A stretch of 64,000 bases of DNA from NCBI GenBank assembly GCA_958295465.1, contig OY282353.1, positions 434,001 to 498,000 on the forward strand, in the 5' to 3' direction. Position 1 is the stretch's first letter. Each line of letters begins with the position of its first letter. This document shows positions 19,067 to 27,008 of this stretch, in pieces. Under the pieces are notes generated by a model that was not told the origin of the DNA, made no database searches, and saw nothing but the letters and a program-made list of their open reading frames with translations. Position numbers and translations under genes: made by a program. The DNA comes from an uncultured Gammaproteobacteria bacterium. GTDB lineage: Bacteria; Pseudomonadota; Gammaproteobacteria; HK1.

Positions 19067-19281
19067 GGTTACGCTCCCGAGTTTTCTCGTCCTGTCAAGC
19101 TCATACCGTTCTCCGGCGCACGTCGCCGTATCTCGTCATCGTCGACTCGCCGCGGAACCGGTGTTCGGCTCCGGCACTCGGGAGCGGCGGCAAGGCCGCG
19201 TCGAATGTCGAACAGCCAACCGGGGATGCGAAGACCGGCAGGCGCCGATCTTCGCGTCATCCATTACCCTGCGTCGATGAT

Positions 19282-20526
19282 CTACGGCAGCATCGACGAG
19301 ACCTCCTCCACCATCTCTTCCTGGAGGGCGGCCATGTCGTCCGAGTCTCCGATCACGATCGACTCGATCTGATCGTAGATGACCTGGGTGATCGCGAGCC
19401 CGTTATCCCCCGGATAGGCGATCCAGTCCCGCAGCAGGCCGGCCTGGCGCACCGCGGTGTGCTTGTTCGGGTTGTTCTTGTAGAAGTCGGCCAGCAGTTC
19501 GTTGGCGGCCTTGTTCGGCGGCATGTATCCCGTGGTCTCCGCCACCGCCGCGGCGCCCACGCCGGACGTGCAGAACTTGAGGAACTTCCATGCGGCCTCC
19601 ACCCTCTGCGGATCGTCGGAAGTCGAGATCAGCATCCCCGAGTTGCCACCCGCCGGCAGTCCCTTCGGGGGCTCGCCCATCCCCGGGTACTCACCGGTGC
19701 GCAGCTCGAAATCACCCTTCGCCCGCTCGATGGCTCCGACGGCGGAGGTCGACCAGAAGTGCATTGCCACTTCGCCGGCCGCAAACGGCTTCCCGGCGTC
19801 GCCCACCGACAGGTTGAGCATCTTGCAGCCCCGGAACAGCTTCTTCATCGTCTCGAGCGCCTGCAGTCCTTCGGGTCCGTCGAAGTTGAGCTTTCCGTCC
19901 TTGATGATCGGCGTGTCCTGGCTCCACAGCAGCGCCTGGAAGAACCAGTTCCCAGTGATGTTCCAGCCCCAGAACAAGGGATTCTTGTAACCGGCGGCAC
20001 GCAGCTTCTCGCAATTTGCGACGACCTCGTCCCATGTCTCCGGCAACGTCGTGATCCCCGCCTTCTTCAACGCATCCATGTTGTAGTAGCCCACCGGCAG
20101 GGAGACCGCGAACGGAAGCCCGTAGACTTTGCCGCCGAACGTGCCGAGACCGAGCATCGCCTGGTGGTAGCCTTCCTTGGAGAAGTCCTGCTCCTTGGCG
20201 ATGAATGGCTCCAGTGATTGCGCGATGCCCTTCTCGACGAGAATCGCCTGGCGATTGAGACCCTGGAACGTGACATCGGGCAGCTTGTCCGCGACCGCCT
20301 CGCGCAGCACGGTGTTGGTCCCGTCCTCGTAGTTGTCGTAAGTGGCGCGGAACTTCACGTCGATGTCGGGGTGCGCCTCCTTGAACAACGGCATGATGCG
20401 CTCGAAGGTGACGTCGAACAGGCTGGAGTACGGATAACCGACTTCGATCGTGACGTTCTCCGCCCAGGCGGCCGACGTTGCCAGCGTGCCCGCCAGGACC
20501 GTGGCCAAAGCTGTGTTGCGTGTCAT
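19282..20526 (-). CDS. ABC transporter extracellular solute-binding protein (family 1)
   Basis: A 414-residue periplasmic binding protein with an N-terminal signal peptide (MTRNTALATVLAGTLATSAAWA) and the two-lobed family 1 fold: LFDVTFERIMPLFKEAHPDIDVKF near the start, the hinge segment VYGLPFAVSLPVGYYNMDALKKAGI, and AWKFLKFCTSG towards the end. It resembles sugar and glycerol-3-phosphate binders such as UgpB. It lies 114 bases downstream of two permease genes on the same strand, with a palindrome in the gap that could set different expression levels. The substrate is not readable from sequence. No ATPase gene is present in this cluster, see the truncated permease entry. Confidence 0.87.
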   Translation of the reverse strand: MTRNTALATVLAGTLATSAAWAENVTIEVGYPYSSLFDVTFERIMPLFKEAHPDIDVKFRATYDNYEDGTNTVLREAVADKLPDVTFQGLNRQAILVEKGIAQSLEPFIAKEQDFSKEGYHQAMLGLGTFGGKVYGLPFAVSLPVGYYNMDALKKAGITTLPETWDEVVANCEKLRAAGYKNPLFWGWNITGNWFFQALLWSQDTPIIKDGKLNFDGPEGLQALETMKKLFRGCKMLNLSVGDAGKPFAAGEVAMHFWSTSAVGAIERAKGDFELRTGEYPGMGEPPKGLPAGGNSGMLISTSDDPQRVEAAWKFLKFCTSGVGAAAVAETTGYMPPNKAANELLADFYKNNPNKHTAVRQAGLLRDWIAYPGDNGLAITQVIYDQIESIVIGDSDDMAALQEEMVEEVSSMLP

Positions 20527-20551
20527 CTTTTCTCTCTCCTCTATTGTCGAA

Positions 20552-20589
20552 GAGGCCCGTGGCCGTTCCGGTGGTGGATTCGGGGCCTC
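20552..20589 (-). promoter_or_regulatory. Palindrome between permease and binding-protein genes
   Basis: Arms GAGGCCC and GGGCCTC enclose 24 bases in the gap between the permease stop and the binding-protein start. Such hairpins often stabilise the binding-protein part of the message. Weak evidence. Confidence 0.35.
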
Positions 20590-20640
20590 GTGATGTTCGA
20601 CCCCGGATCTTCGGGGCCGAAATTCAATGGCGCGGCTTGG

Positions 20641-21537
20641 CTATTTCATTCCCGTGAGGGTGATGCCTTCGATGAAGCGACGCTGCGCCAGAAGAAACGC
20701 GACGACCAGCGGCGTGACGATCACTGTCGCCGCCGCCATCATCGGCCCGTACTCGTTGCCGTCGAGGTCGGACTTGAACATGCGCAGTCCGAGCGGCGGA
20801 GTCATCAGGTCGCGATCACCCGTGATGACGACACGAGGCCAGTAGTAGTCGTTCCAGTGCGCCACGACCGAGAAGATCGCGAAGGCGAGCAGGGCCGGAA
20901 TCGCGGTCGGAAGCATGACTTTCCAGACGATGGCGAGCTCGCTCATGCCGTCCATGCGGGCCGCATCGATCAGATCGTCCGGTACGGTCCTGAAGAACTG
21001 CCGCATCAGAAAGATCCCGAAGACCGAAATCGTCCACGGGATCACCAGCGCCGCGTAGGTATTGGTGAGCCCGGCCTTCGCCAGCATGATGTAGAGGGGC
21101 AGGGCGATCGCATGCACCGGGATCAGCAGGCAGAAGATTACCAAGCCGAACACCAGATCCCGCCCCCAGAACCGCAGCTTGGCCAGCGCGTAGGCGCAAG
21201 GCAGCGCGACCAGGACCTGAATCAGGAAGATCGACACCGTCACCAGCACCCCGTTCAGTATGTAGCGCAGGAGGGGCGCCTCGCTGAACGCCGCGGTGTA
21301 GTTGTAGACCACGGGCCGCATCGTGCATTCCTCCGGGGGGCGTCCGGCCTTGAGACATCGAGGGTCCGTCATCGGAGCCTGCGCTCCCATGAACCCCCCC
21401 GAGTTGGTTTCGATCTCCGACGGAGATTTCAAGGAATAGGAGATCATGAGATAGAACGGCAGCAGCACCACGATGGCGCCAAGCAGCAGGAATACGTGCT
21501 TCAGCGCCTCGCTCGGCCAGCTCGCGTTCCTGTTCAC
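20641..21537 (-). CDS. ABC transporter permease (UgpE/MalG type)
   Basis: Inner-membrane half of a sugar-type ABC importer. From the GTG at 21537 the product is 298 residues with six hydrophobic segments, starting with HVFLLLGAIVVLLPFYLMISYSL. The coupling-helix signature that contacts the ATPase is present as DDLIDAARMDGMSELAIVWKVMLP (EAA loop). An unusual loop between helices 1 and 2 (about residues 35-75) contains MTDPRCLKAGRPPEECTMRP. The GTG overlaps the TGA of the preceding permease, the normal tight coupling, which decides this start; a much longer open frame upstream is only an antisense-like shadow. The frame is complete. Confidence 0.88.
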   Translation of the reverse strand: MNRNASWPSEALKHVFLLLGAIVVLLPFYLMISYSLKSPSEIETNSGGFMGAQAPMTDPRCLKAGRPPEECTMRPVVYNYTAAFSEAPLLRYILNGVLVTVSIFLIQVLVALPCAYALAKLRFWGRDLVFGLVIFCLLIPVHAIALPLYIMLAKAGLTNTYAALVIPWTISVFGIFLMRQFFRTVPDDLIDAARMDGMSELAIVWKVMLPTAIPALLAFAIFSVVAHWNDYYWPRVVITGDRDLMTPPLGLRMFKSDLDGNEYGPMMAAATVIVTPLVVAFLLAQRRFIEGITLTGMK

Positions 21538-22298
21538 GAGTAATGCACCCGCCGGTTGACGAAGTAGACCTGGGTGATCGTGAGCATCAGGACGAACGCG
21601 AGGAACACGACCGTGATTGCCGAGCCGATTCCGAGCAGGTTCTGCTTCACCCCTTTCTCGAAGATGGCGTACACCATCACGTAGGTGGACTTGCTCGGAC
21701 CCCCGCGAGTCAGCGCTTCCACCGTATCGAAGACTTGAAACGAACGGATCGAGGTAATGGTCACGACGAATACGTGCGTCGGTCCGAGCATCGGCCACGT
21801 CACGAGCCGGAAGCGTTCCCAGGCGCTGCTCGCCCCGTCCATCTCCGCGGCGCTGTAGAGCTCGCGCGGAACCGCGGTCAGCCCGGCCAGGTACAGCACC
21901 GTGTTGAAGCCGAACGCCTGCCAGATCCCGATGAACGCAATCGTTCCCAGGGCGTACCTCTTGTCGCCGAACCAGACGGGGAAATCGTCGGCGCAGCTTC
22001 TTCCATACCAGTTCTCGGCCGCGTCGAGGCCGAGCCACGAGCCGGTCAGCAGGCCGTACACCCAGCCGACGTCGCAGCCACTCGCCAGGAAGTCGTTGAC
22101 GACTCCAACCACCGGGTGCAGCGCGAACTCCCAGACGATCGCCATGGCCAGCAGCGTCGCCATGACCGGCAGAAAGAAGACGGCCTTGTACATCTCGCCG
22201 CCGAATCGCAGCGAAGAGATCAGCATTGCCGCCCCGAGTCCGAGCGCCACCGAGAAGGGCACGACGATGACCACATAGGTCAGAGACGCCGTGAACAT
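21534..22298 (-). CDS. ABC transporter permease (UgpA/MalF type), 5'-truncated
   Basis: The first permease of the importer, 254 residues, with a complete EAA coupling loop (RELYSAAEMDGASSAWERFRLVTWPMLGP) and intact C-terminus. Family members are usually near 290-300 residues and begin with a further membrane helix and periplasmic segment; here homology starts abruptly at FTASLTYVVIVVPFSVALGLG, the second helix. Exactly at this point a divergent LysR gene begins, overlapping it by eight bases. The first helix, the promoter and any upstream ATPase gene are therefore missing, which suggests a deletion or inversion joined two unrelated genes head to head. The remaining protein would probably not insert correctly, so the transporter may be dead. 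Confidence 0.75.
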   Translation of the reverse strand: MFTASLTYVVIVVPFSVALGLGAAMLISSLRFGGEMYKAVFFLPVMATLLAMAIVWEFALHPVVGVVNDFLASGCDVGWVYGLLTGSWLGLDAAENWYGRSCADDFPVWFGDKRYALGTIAFIGIWQAFGFNTVLYLAGLTAVPRELYSAAEMDGASSAWERFRLVTWPMLGPTHVFVVTITSIRSFQVFDTVEALTRGGPSKSTYVMVYAIFEKGVKQNLLGIGSAITVVFLAFVLMLTITQVYFVNRRVHYS

Positions 22299-22863
22299 CT
22301 TCTTGACGCATCTCGCCTACGTGGTCGCCGCCGCCGATCTCGGAAGCATTACCAGGGCAAGCGCTGCGCTTGACGTCTCACCGCCGGCGGTCAGCGCGGC
22401 GATCAAGGGTTTCGAGAGGCGATACGGATATCGGCTGTTCGTGCGCAATCCCGCACGGGGATTGGCGGTGACGCCATCGGGGCGATCCTTCGTCACTCAG
22501 GCGCGCCGGCTCCTGGAGGCGGAGCGGGGCTTCGATAATCGCGCCCAGGGGATCGGCCAGCAGTTCATCGGCGAGCTTCACGTCGGCTGCTACTTCATTA
22601 CCGCTCCGTTCCTGCTCGGCCAGGTCGTCCGGCGCCTTGCCTCGAAACACCCGAGCCTCAAGCTCACTCTGCACGAGGGGGATCTCATACGGGCCGTCCG
22701 CGATCTGAAGGCCGGCTATACCGACGTCGCGGTCACGTACGACATCTATCTCGACGGCGGCGTGGAGTTCGAGCCTCTGTTCGAGACATCGCCCCACGTG
22801 ATCATCTCCGAACGCGACCCCCTCGCCGCCAAGTCCGTGCTGTGTTTTCCAATTCAGAGATGA
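22291..22863 (+). CDS. LysR-family regulator, 3'-truncated
   Basis: A 190-residue frame carrying the full N-terminal winged helix-turn-helix of LysR proteins (LGSITRASAALDVSPPAVSAAIKGFERRYGYRLFVR) and about the first half of the effector domain (GELHVGCYFITAPFLLGQVVRRL...YTDVAVTYDIYLDGGVEFEPL). Family members have about 300 residues; this one stops after SVLCFPIQR, directly before a solo insertion-sequence end at 22866. The start codon region is also abnormal: a GTG and three foreign-looking codons precede LTHLAYVVAAADLGS, at the junction with the truncated permease. Probably non-functional, or at best a DNA-binding fragment. It could once have regulated the phosphonate or transporter genes. 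Confidence 0.75.
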   Translation: MNIFLTHLAYVVAAADLGSITRASAALDVSPPAVSAAIKGFERRYGYRLFVRNPARGLAVTPSGRSFVTQARRLLEAERGFDNRAQGIGQQFIGELHVGCYFITAPFLLGQVVRRLASKHPSLKLTLHEGDLIRAVRDLKAGYTDVAVTYDIYLDGGVEFEPLFETSPHVIISERDPLAAKSVLCFPIQR

Positions 22864-22865
22864 GC

Positions 22866-22908
22866 AGGCTCATGTCTCGTTGGACAACTCCGAGTCTTGA
22901 AATACGGT
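22866..22908 (+). repeat. Solo right-end motif of the insertion sequence at 1.7-3.3 kb
   Basis: CAGGCTCATGTCTCGTTGGACAA matches the right end of the complete element in all but one or two positions, and the following bases keep a weak match up to TTGAAA. No transposase accompanies it. It abuts the truncated LysR gene and marks the point where the gene was cut. Confidence 0.6.
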
Positions 22909-23272
22909 CACTGCCATGCGAGGCTCGCCCTCGCATCCCTGTCGATGGACACCGTGGTTTGCCGAGGACATGCCGCCACGTTAAACAATGCGCTGAGTAG
23001 GCTCTTCGAAGATGGCTGCGCCGTCCCAGCCCCTGGCCCATACCGGATCGGCTTCCGCGCGGAATCGTCAAGGATATCGGGACGCCAAGGGCCGGTGACT
23101 CCCTGATATCTTCCTTACCGCGTGCCGGAAGGGCCGAGGCCGTGAGCCCCCGGACTTGCCCGGACGGTCCGACGCCGGTCACGAAGGCATCGGCCGGAGC
23201 CGGACGTCTCCGTCAACAAGGCGGCGGTTCGAGGATCGCGGGGTGGAACGGCGCGGGCCCTGGGAGTGGACG
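22909..23272. other. Intergenic stretch without recognised gene
   Basis: Between the insertion-sequence scar and the DUF47 gene. No frame with recognisable similarity. A short palindrome around GATATC (near 23082 and 23105) is the only structure noticed. The DUF47-PiT promoter should lie in its right half. Confidence 0.45.
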
Positions 23273-23935
23273 ATGTATCTGCGCAAGATCACACACCTGT
23301 TCGGCGGCACCCGCGCGCTGGAGGATCAGATTGAAGAGTTCTTCGACAAGGTCACCGAGGCGGGGCTCGTGTTCGAGAAGGCGGTCGCCATCTACCTCGC
23401 CGAGGGCGTGAACGGGACCTATGACGACTTCCTCGATCAGGAGCGGGAGATCGAGAGCCGGGAGGATGCACTGCGGCGCTCGATCAAATCCGATCTGTTT
23501 GCCCGTACCCTGATCCCCGACCTGCGCGCCGACGTGATGACCATGCTCGAGGACACCGACGGCATCGTCAACATGTTCCAGGCCAACCTGTTCCGCCTCT
23601 CGATCCAGCAGCCCGAAATCCCCGCCGAGTTCCACGCCGGCTTCCGCGATCTGGCGGAGACGGTGATCAAGTGCGTCGAGAGCGCGGTGCTCGCGGCCCG
23701 GGCGTTCTTCCGCGACATGAGAGCGGTGCGCGATCATGCGACGCGCACGATCTTCCTGGAATCGGAAGCCGACAAGCTGAGCACTCGACTGCAACGCGCA
23801 GTGTTCTCGTCGGATCTTCCGCTCGAGCGCAAGATGCACATCCGCTACTTCATCGAACGCATCGACGACATCGCCAACGAGGCGGAAGATCTCGTCGATT
23901 CGCTGCAGATCTACACCATCAAACGTCGTGATTGA
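23273..23935 (+). CDS. DUF47 (PhoU-like, TIGR00153) protein
   Basis: A 220-residue all-helical protein of the DUF47 family, a cytosolic PhoU-like partner that gates PiT phosphate carriers. It begins MYLRKITHLFGGTRALEDQIEEFFDKV; the middle contains the metal-binding helix pattern LEDTDGIVNMFQANLFRLSIQ, and it ends RYFIERIDDIANEAEDLVDSLQIYTIKRRD. GGGAGTGG lies just before the ATG at 23273; the longer frame from 23156 is rejected because its first 39 residues are unlike the family. It shares its last base with the start of the PiT gene (TGATG), so the two are translationally coupled. Confidence 0.88.
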   Translation: MYLRKITHLFGGTRALEDQIEEFFDKVTEAGLVFEKAVAIYLAEGVNGTYDDFLDQEREIESREDALRRSIKSDLFARTLIPDLRADVMTMLEDTDGIVNMFQANLFRLSIQQPEIPAEFHAGFRDLAETVIKCVESAVLAARAFFRDMRAVRDHATRTIFLESEADKLSTRLQRAVFSSDLPLERKMHIRYFIERIDDIANEAEDLVDSLQIYTIKRRD

Positions 23936-25446
23936 TGGATCTGGCGACCCTGCTCCTGCTCTCGAGCGGGCTCTTCCTCGGATGGTCTCTCGGCGCGAAC
24001 GACGCCGCCAACGTATTCGGCGCGGCGGTGGGCACGCGCATGATTCGCTTCTTCACTGCGGCGTTCGTGTGCAGCGTATTCATCATCGCCGGCGCCGTGG
24101 TGAGCGGGGCGGGGGCGGCCGACACGCTGGGCCGGCTGGGCACGGTCGACAGGCAGGCAGGCGCATTCACGTGCGCCCTCGCGGCCGGATTCACCGTGTA
24201 CTACATGACGAAGTGGGGCCTCCCGGTCTCCACCAGTCAGGCCATCGTCGGCGCCATCGTCGGCTGGAACCTCTTCAGCGGCTCGCCCACCGACACCGCA
24301 ACGTTCGTGACCATCGTGAGCACGTGGGTGCTCTGCCCGGTGCTCGCGGGGGTCATCGCCGTCCCCCTCTTCGTCGCGACACGTCGATTCCTGCACTGGG
24401 CGAACCTGCATCTGTTGCGCGCCGACGCGCTGACCCGATACGCGTTGCTGTTCGCCGGGGCATTCGGTGCGTACAGCCTCGGCGCCAACAACATCGCCAA
24501 CGTGATGGGGGTCTTCGTCGAAGTGTCCCCGTTCGCCGCGCTCTCGCTGCATGGTGGCTACACGCTCACTTCGGCGCAGCAGCTCTTCCTGCTCGGCGCA
24601 ATCGCGATCGCGGTAGGGGTGGTCACGTACTCGAAGCGGGTGATGTTCACCGTCGGCAGCGGCATCGTGCCGATGTCCCCCGTCGCGGCCTGGGCCGTCG
24701 TCATCGCGCACTCCATCGTGTTGTTCGTGTTCGCCTCGGAGGGGCTGGAACGCCTGCTTGCCACGCATGGTCTGCCGACCATTCCGCTGGTGCCGGTGTC
24801 GAGCTCGCAGGCGATCGTGGGCGCGGTCATCGGGCTGGGGCTGATGCGGGGCGGGCGCGATATCGACTGGCGGCTCGTGCGCAACATCGGATTCGGATGG
24901 TTCACCACCCCGATCATCGCGGGGCTGGTCTGCTTCACCGCACTGTTCTTCGTGCAGAACGTCTTCGACCAGCCGGTCTATCGCGAGAAGCGCTTCTCGA
25001 TGTCGATCGAGGTGCTCAACCGCCTCGGGGAGTCCACTATCGTCACCGAAGAGCTCGCAGCGTTGAAGGATCGCGAGTTCGCCGGTGCAGCGGCGTTCCT
25101 CGATGCGTTTCGCGAGCGAGCCGATGCATCGGCCGCCGCGGAGCGGCGCGCGCTCGCGCTCTCCGAGGTCGGCGACTTTCGCATCGATGAGGCGCACATC
25201 TACCGCATCGAAGAAGGGCGGCTGAGCCCTCACCAGATCGAAGCGATCGAGGAGCTTGCCGGGGCGCGCTTTCGTTATCGCTGGGTATTTGCGGAGGCGC
25301 TGGCCGCACATACCGATGAATGGGCCTACCTCCCGGACTCGCCCTTCAACAAGAGATACAACAAGCAGCTTCGCCGCCAGCTCGAATACATGTTCCGCCA
25401 CTTCGATCGGCAAAACGACCGGAGGCGCACCGGTTCGGGTCCCTGA
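23935..25446 (+). CDS. Inorganic phosphate transporter, PiT family, with C-terminal extension
   Basis: Inner-membrane low-affinity phosphate (or metal-phosphate):cation symporter. The 503-residue protein has the inverted-repeat PiT fold with signatures GWSLGANDAANVFGAAVGTR near residue 18 and GAYSLGANNIANVMG in the second half, plus STSQAIVGAIVGW and SSSQAIVGAVIG. About 330 residues cover the membrane domain; then follow some 150 polar residues (from VLNRLGESTIVTEELAAL to the end), rich in charged helices, not normal for a bare PiT protein and probably a regulatory domain. ATG at 23935 is preferred to the TTG at 23932. It pairs with the DUF47 gene upstream, a standard phosphate uptake unit. 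Confidence 0.88.
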   Translation: MDLATLLLLSSGLFLGWSLGANDAANVFGAAVGTRMIRFFTAAFVCSVFIIAGAVVSGAGAADTLGRLGTVDRQAGAFTCALAAGFTVYYMTKWGLPVSTSQAIVGAIVGWNLFSGSPTDTATFVTIVSTWVLCPVLAGVIAVPLFVATRRFLHWANLHLLRADALTRYALLFAGAFGAYSLGANNIANVMGVFVEVSPFAALSLHGGYTLTSAQQLFLLGAIAIAVGVVTYSKRVMFTVGSGIVPMSPVAAWAVVIAHSIVLFVFASEGLERLLATHGLPTIPLVPVSSSQAIVGAVIGLGLMRGGRDIDWRLVRNIGFGWFTTPIIAGLVCFTALFFVQNVFDQPVYREKRFSMSIEVLNRLGESTIVTEELAALKDREFAGAAAFLDAFRERADASAAAERRALALSEVGDFRIDEAHIYRIEEGRLSPHQIEAIEELAGARFRYRWVFAEALAAHTDEWAYLPDSPFNKRYNKQLRRQLEYMFRHFDRQNDRRRTGSGP

Positions 25447-25566
25447 ATCCGTCCACTTGGAGGATACGAACTCGATAGACGGAGACGGCGTCGCTGGAAT
25501 TGCTCCGATTCCGTAGCCACGTCGACCGGGCGATCCGCGACGCGAGCGCCTCCTCTTCCGGAGTGG

Positions 25567-26826
25567 TCAACCGGACCCGCTCGCGGGCTCGACGTTCCTG
25601 GGTGTAAAGCAGAGAAGCGCCAGCATCGCCACGAGGAACGGCAGCGTGCACAGCAGCAGCCCTCGCCAGCCCACCAGTTCCAGCAGCACCCCGGCCGCGA
25701 GGGTCAGGAGCGCCATTGTCCCGAACACGATGAGGTCGTTGAGACCCTGGGCCTTGAAACGCTCGGCATGGCGGTAGGTGGTGGTGATCAGGGTGCTGCC
25801 GGCGGTGAAGAGGAAGTTCCAGCCCACCCCGAGCAGTACCAGCCCTGCCATATAGTGCATCGTGCTCTGGCCGAGCCATCCGACGGCGGTCGAGGCCGCG
25901 AGGATCGCCACCCCGGCGGTCATGACCGTGTGCACGCCGAGACGCACGATCAGGGCGCCGGTGATCACAGAGGGAAGGAACATCGCGAGGACGTGCCCCT
26001 CGATCGCCCATGCGGTGACGTCGAGCCCGAATCCGTGCATCGCATGCATGCTGATCGGCGCCGCCGTCATCATCATCGTCATCACCGCGTACGCGAACGC
26101 GGCCGCCGCCACCCCGATCACGTAGGACGGCTGGGCGAGGATGCGTCCGAGTGGCCGCTCGGCGCCACCGCCCGCCTCCTGCGCCATCCCGGTGTCTCGA
26201 TAGCCCACGAGCACCAGCGCGGCGAGGAAGTGGACGACGGCCAGCCCGAGGAACGCGCCGGCGAACGGTGCGCCCTCCACCCAGTCGCGGCCGTGCCGGC
26301 CGAGCTCCGGACCGGCAAACGCCGAGACCAGGCTGACGAACAGCAGCAGGGAGATCACCTGGCTCACCCGGGACGACGAGACGTTCTCGGCCGCCGCGAA
26401 CCGGTACTGGTGCACGAACGCCTGGTTCATGCCGAGCACGGCGCTGGCGAGGCACAGGCCGGTGAAGCTTCCGGCCATGATCGACAGCGCGGCGGCGATT
26501 GCCGCGAGTCCCGCGACCGCGCTGGCCGACACGAAGCCGGCGCGCCGGCCGATCCGGCGCATGATGCTGGAGGCGGGGTACGTGCACAGCCCCAGACCCA
26601 CCACGTTCAGCGCCACCGGCAGGGTCGCGAAGGCCGGATCCGGCGCGAGCACCAGCCCCGACAACCCGCCGACGAGCACGATCAACGGGACCGCCGACCG
26701 GTTGAGCATGGTGGCGATGCTGAGGATCGTGAGGTTGGCTCGCGACTTCCTTCTGTCAGCCAGTGCCGCCGGCTCCGAAATCGTCCGATCCGTTTCCGGC
26801 GCGGAGGTAGTAACCAAGGGAGGCAT
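25567..26826 (-). CDS. Major facilitator superfamily transporter
   Basis: A 419-residue carrier with twelve hydrophobic segments beginning at LTILSIATMLNRSAVPLIVLVGGLSGLV. The helix 2-3 loop carries the family-like basic motif SSIMRRIGRRAGF. The middle loop (about residues 205-235, GYRDTGMAQEAGGGAERPLG) divides two six-helix halves. It lacks features of a known drug or sugar subfamily, so the substrate is unknown. It is transcribed towards the PiT gene and follows the carotenoid oxygenase gene by about 180 bases on the same strand; co-transcription is possible but not evident. Confidence 0.85.
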   Translation of the reverse strand: MPPLVTTSAPETDRTISEPAALADRRKSRANLTILSIATMLNRSAVPLIVLVGGLSGLVLAPDPAFATLPVALNVVGLGLCTYPASSIMRRIGRRAGFVSASAVAGLAAIAAALSIMAGSFTGLCLASAVLGMNQAFVHQYRFAAAENVSSSRVSQVISLLLFVSLVSAFAGPELGRHGRDWVEGAPFAGAFLGLAVVHFLAALVLVGYRDTGMAQEAGGGAERPLGRILAQPSYVIGVAAAAFAYAVMTMMMTAAPISMHAMHGFGLDVTAWAIEGHVLAMFLPSVITGALIVRLGVHTVMTAGVAILAASTAVGWLGQSTMHYMAGLVLLGVGWNFLFTAGSTLITTTYRHAERFKAQGLNDLIVFGTMALLTLAAGVLLELVGWRGLLLCTLPFLVAMLALLCFTPRNVEPASGSG

Positions 26827-27008
26827 CAGCCGTTCGGCATCGCCGCGATCATCGAGTCTGACATGTCACACTCATCGACGTGTCCGTCGAGTGTACCGGT
26901 GCGGCGGTACTCCGGGCGACCTGCATTCGCTCGCGGCCCGGGGGGCCGCAAGCGGACTCGTGCGGAAGTGGGTGTTGCGCCGGCGCCGGGCGCCGGCGAA
27001 GGCCGGCT

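Noticed and set aside
20641..22311. One continuous 556-codon frame covering both permease genes
   Set aside because: Only the C-terminal 298 codons are permease-like; the first half is an out-of-frame reading of the other permease. The overlap GTG at 21537 is the real start.
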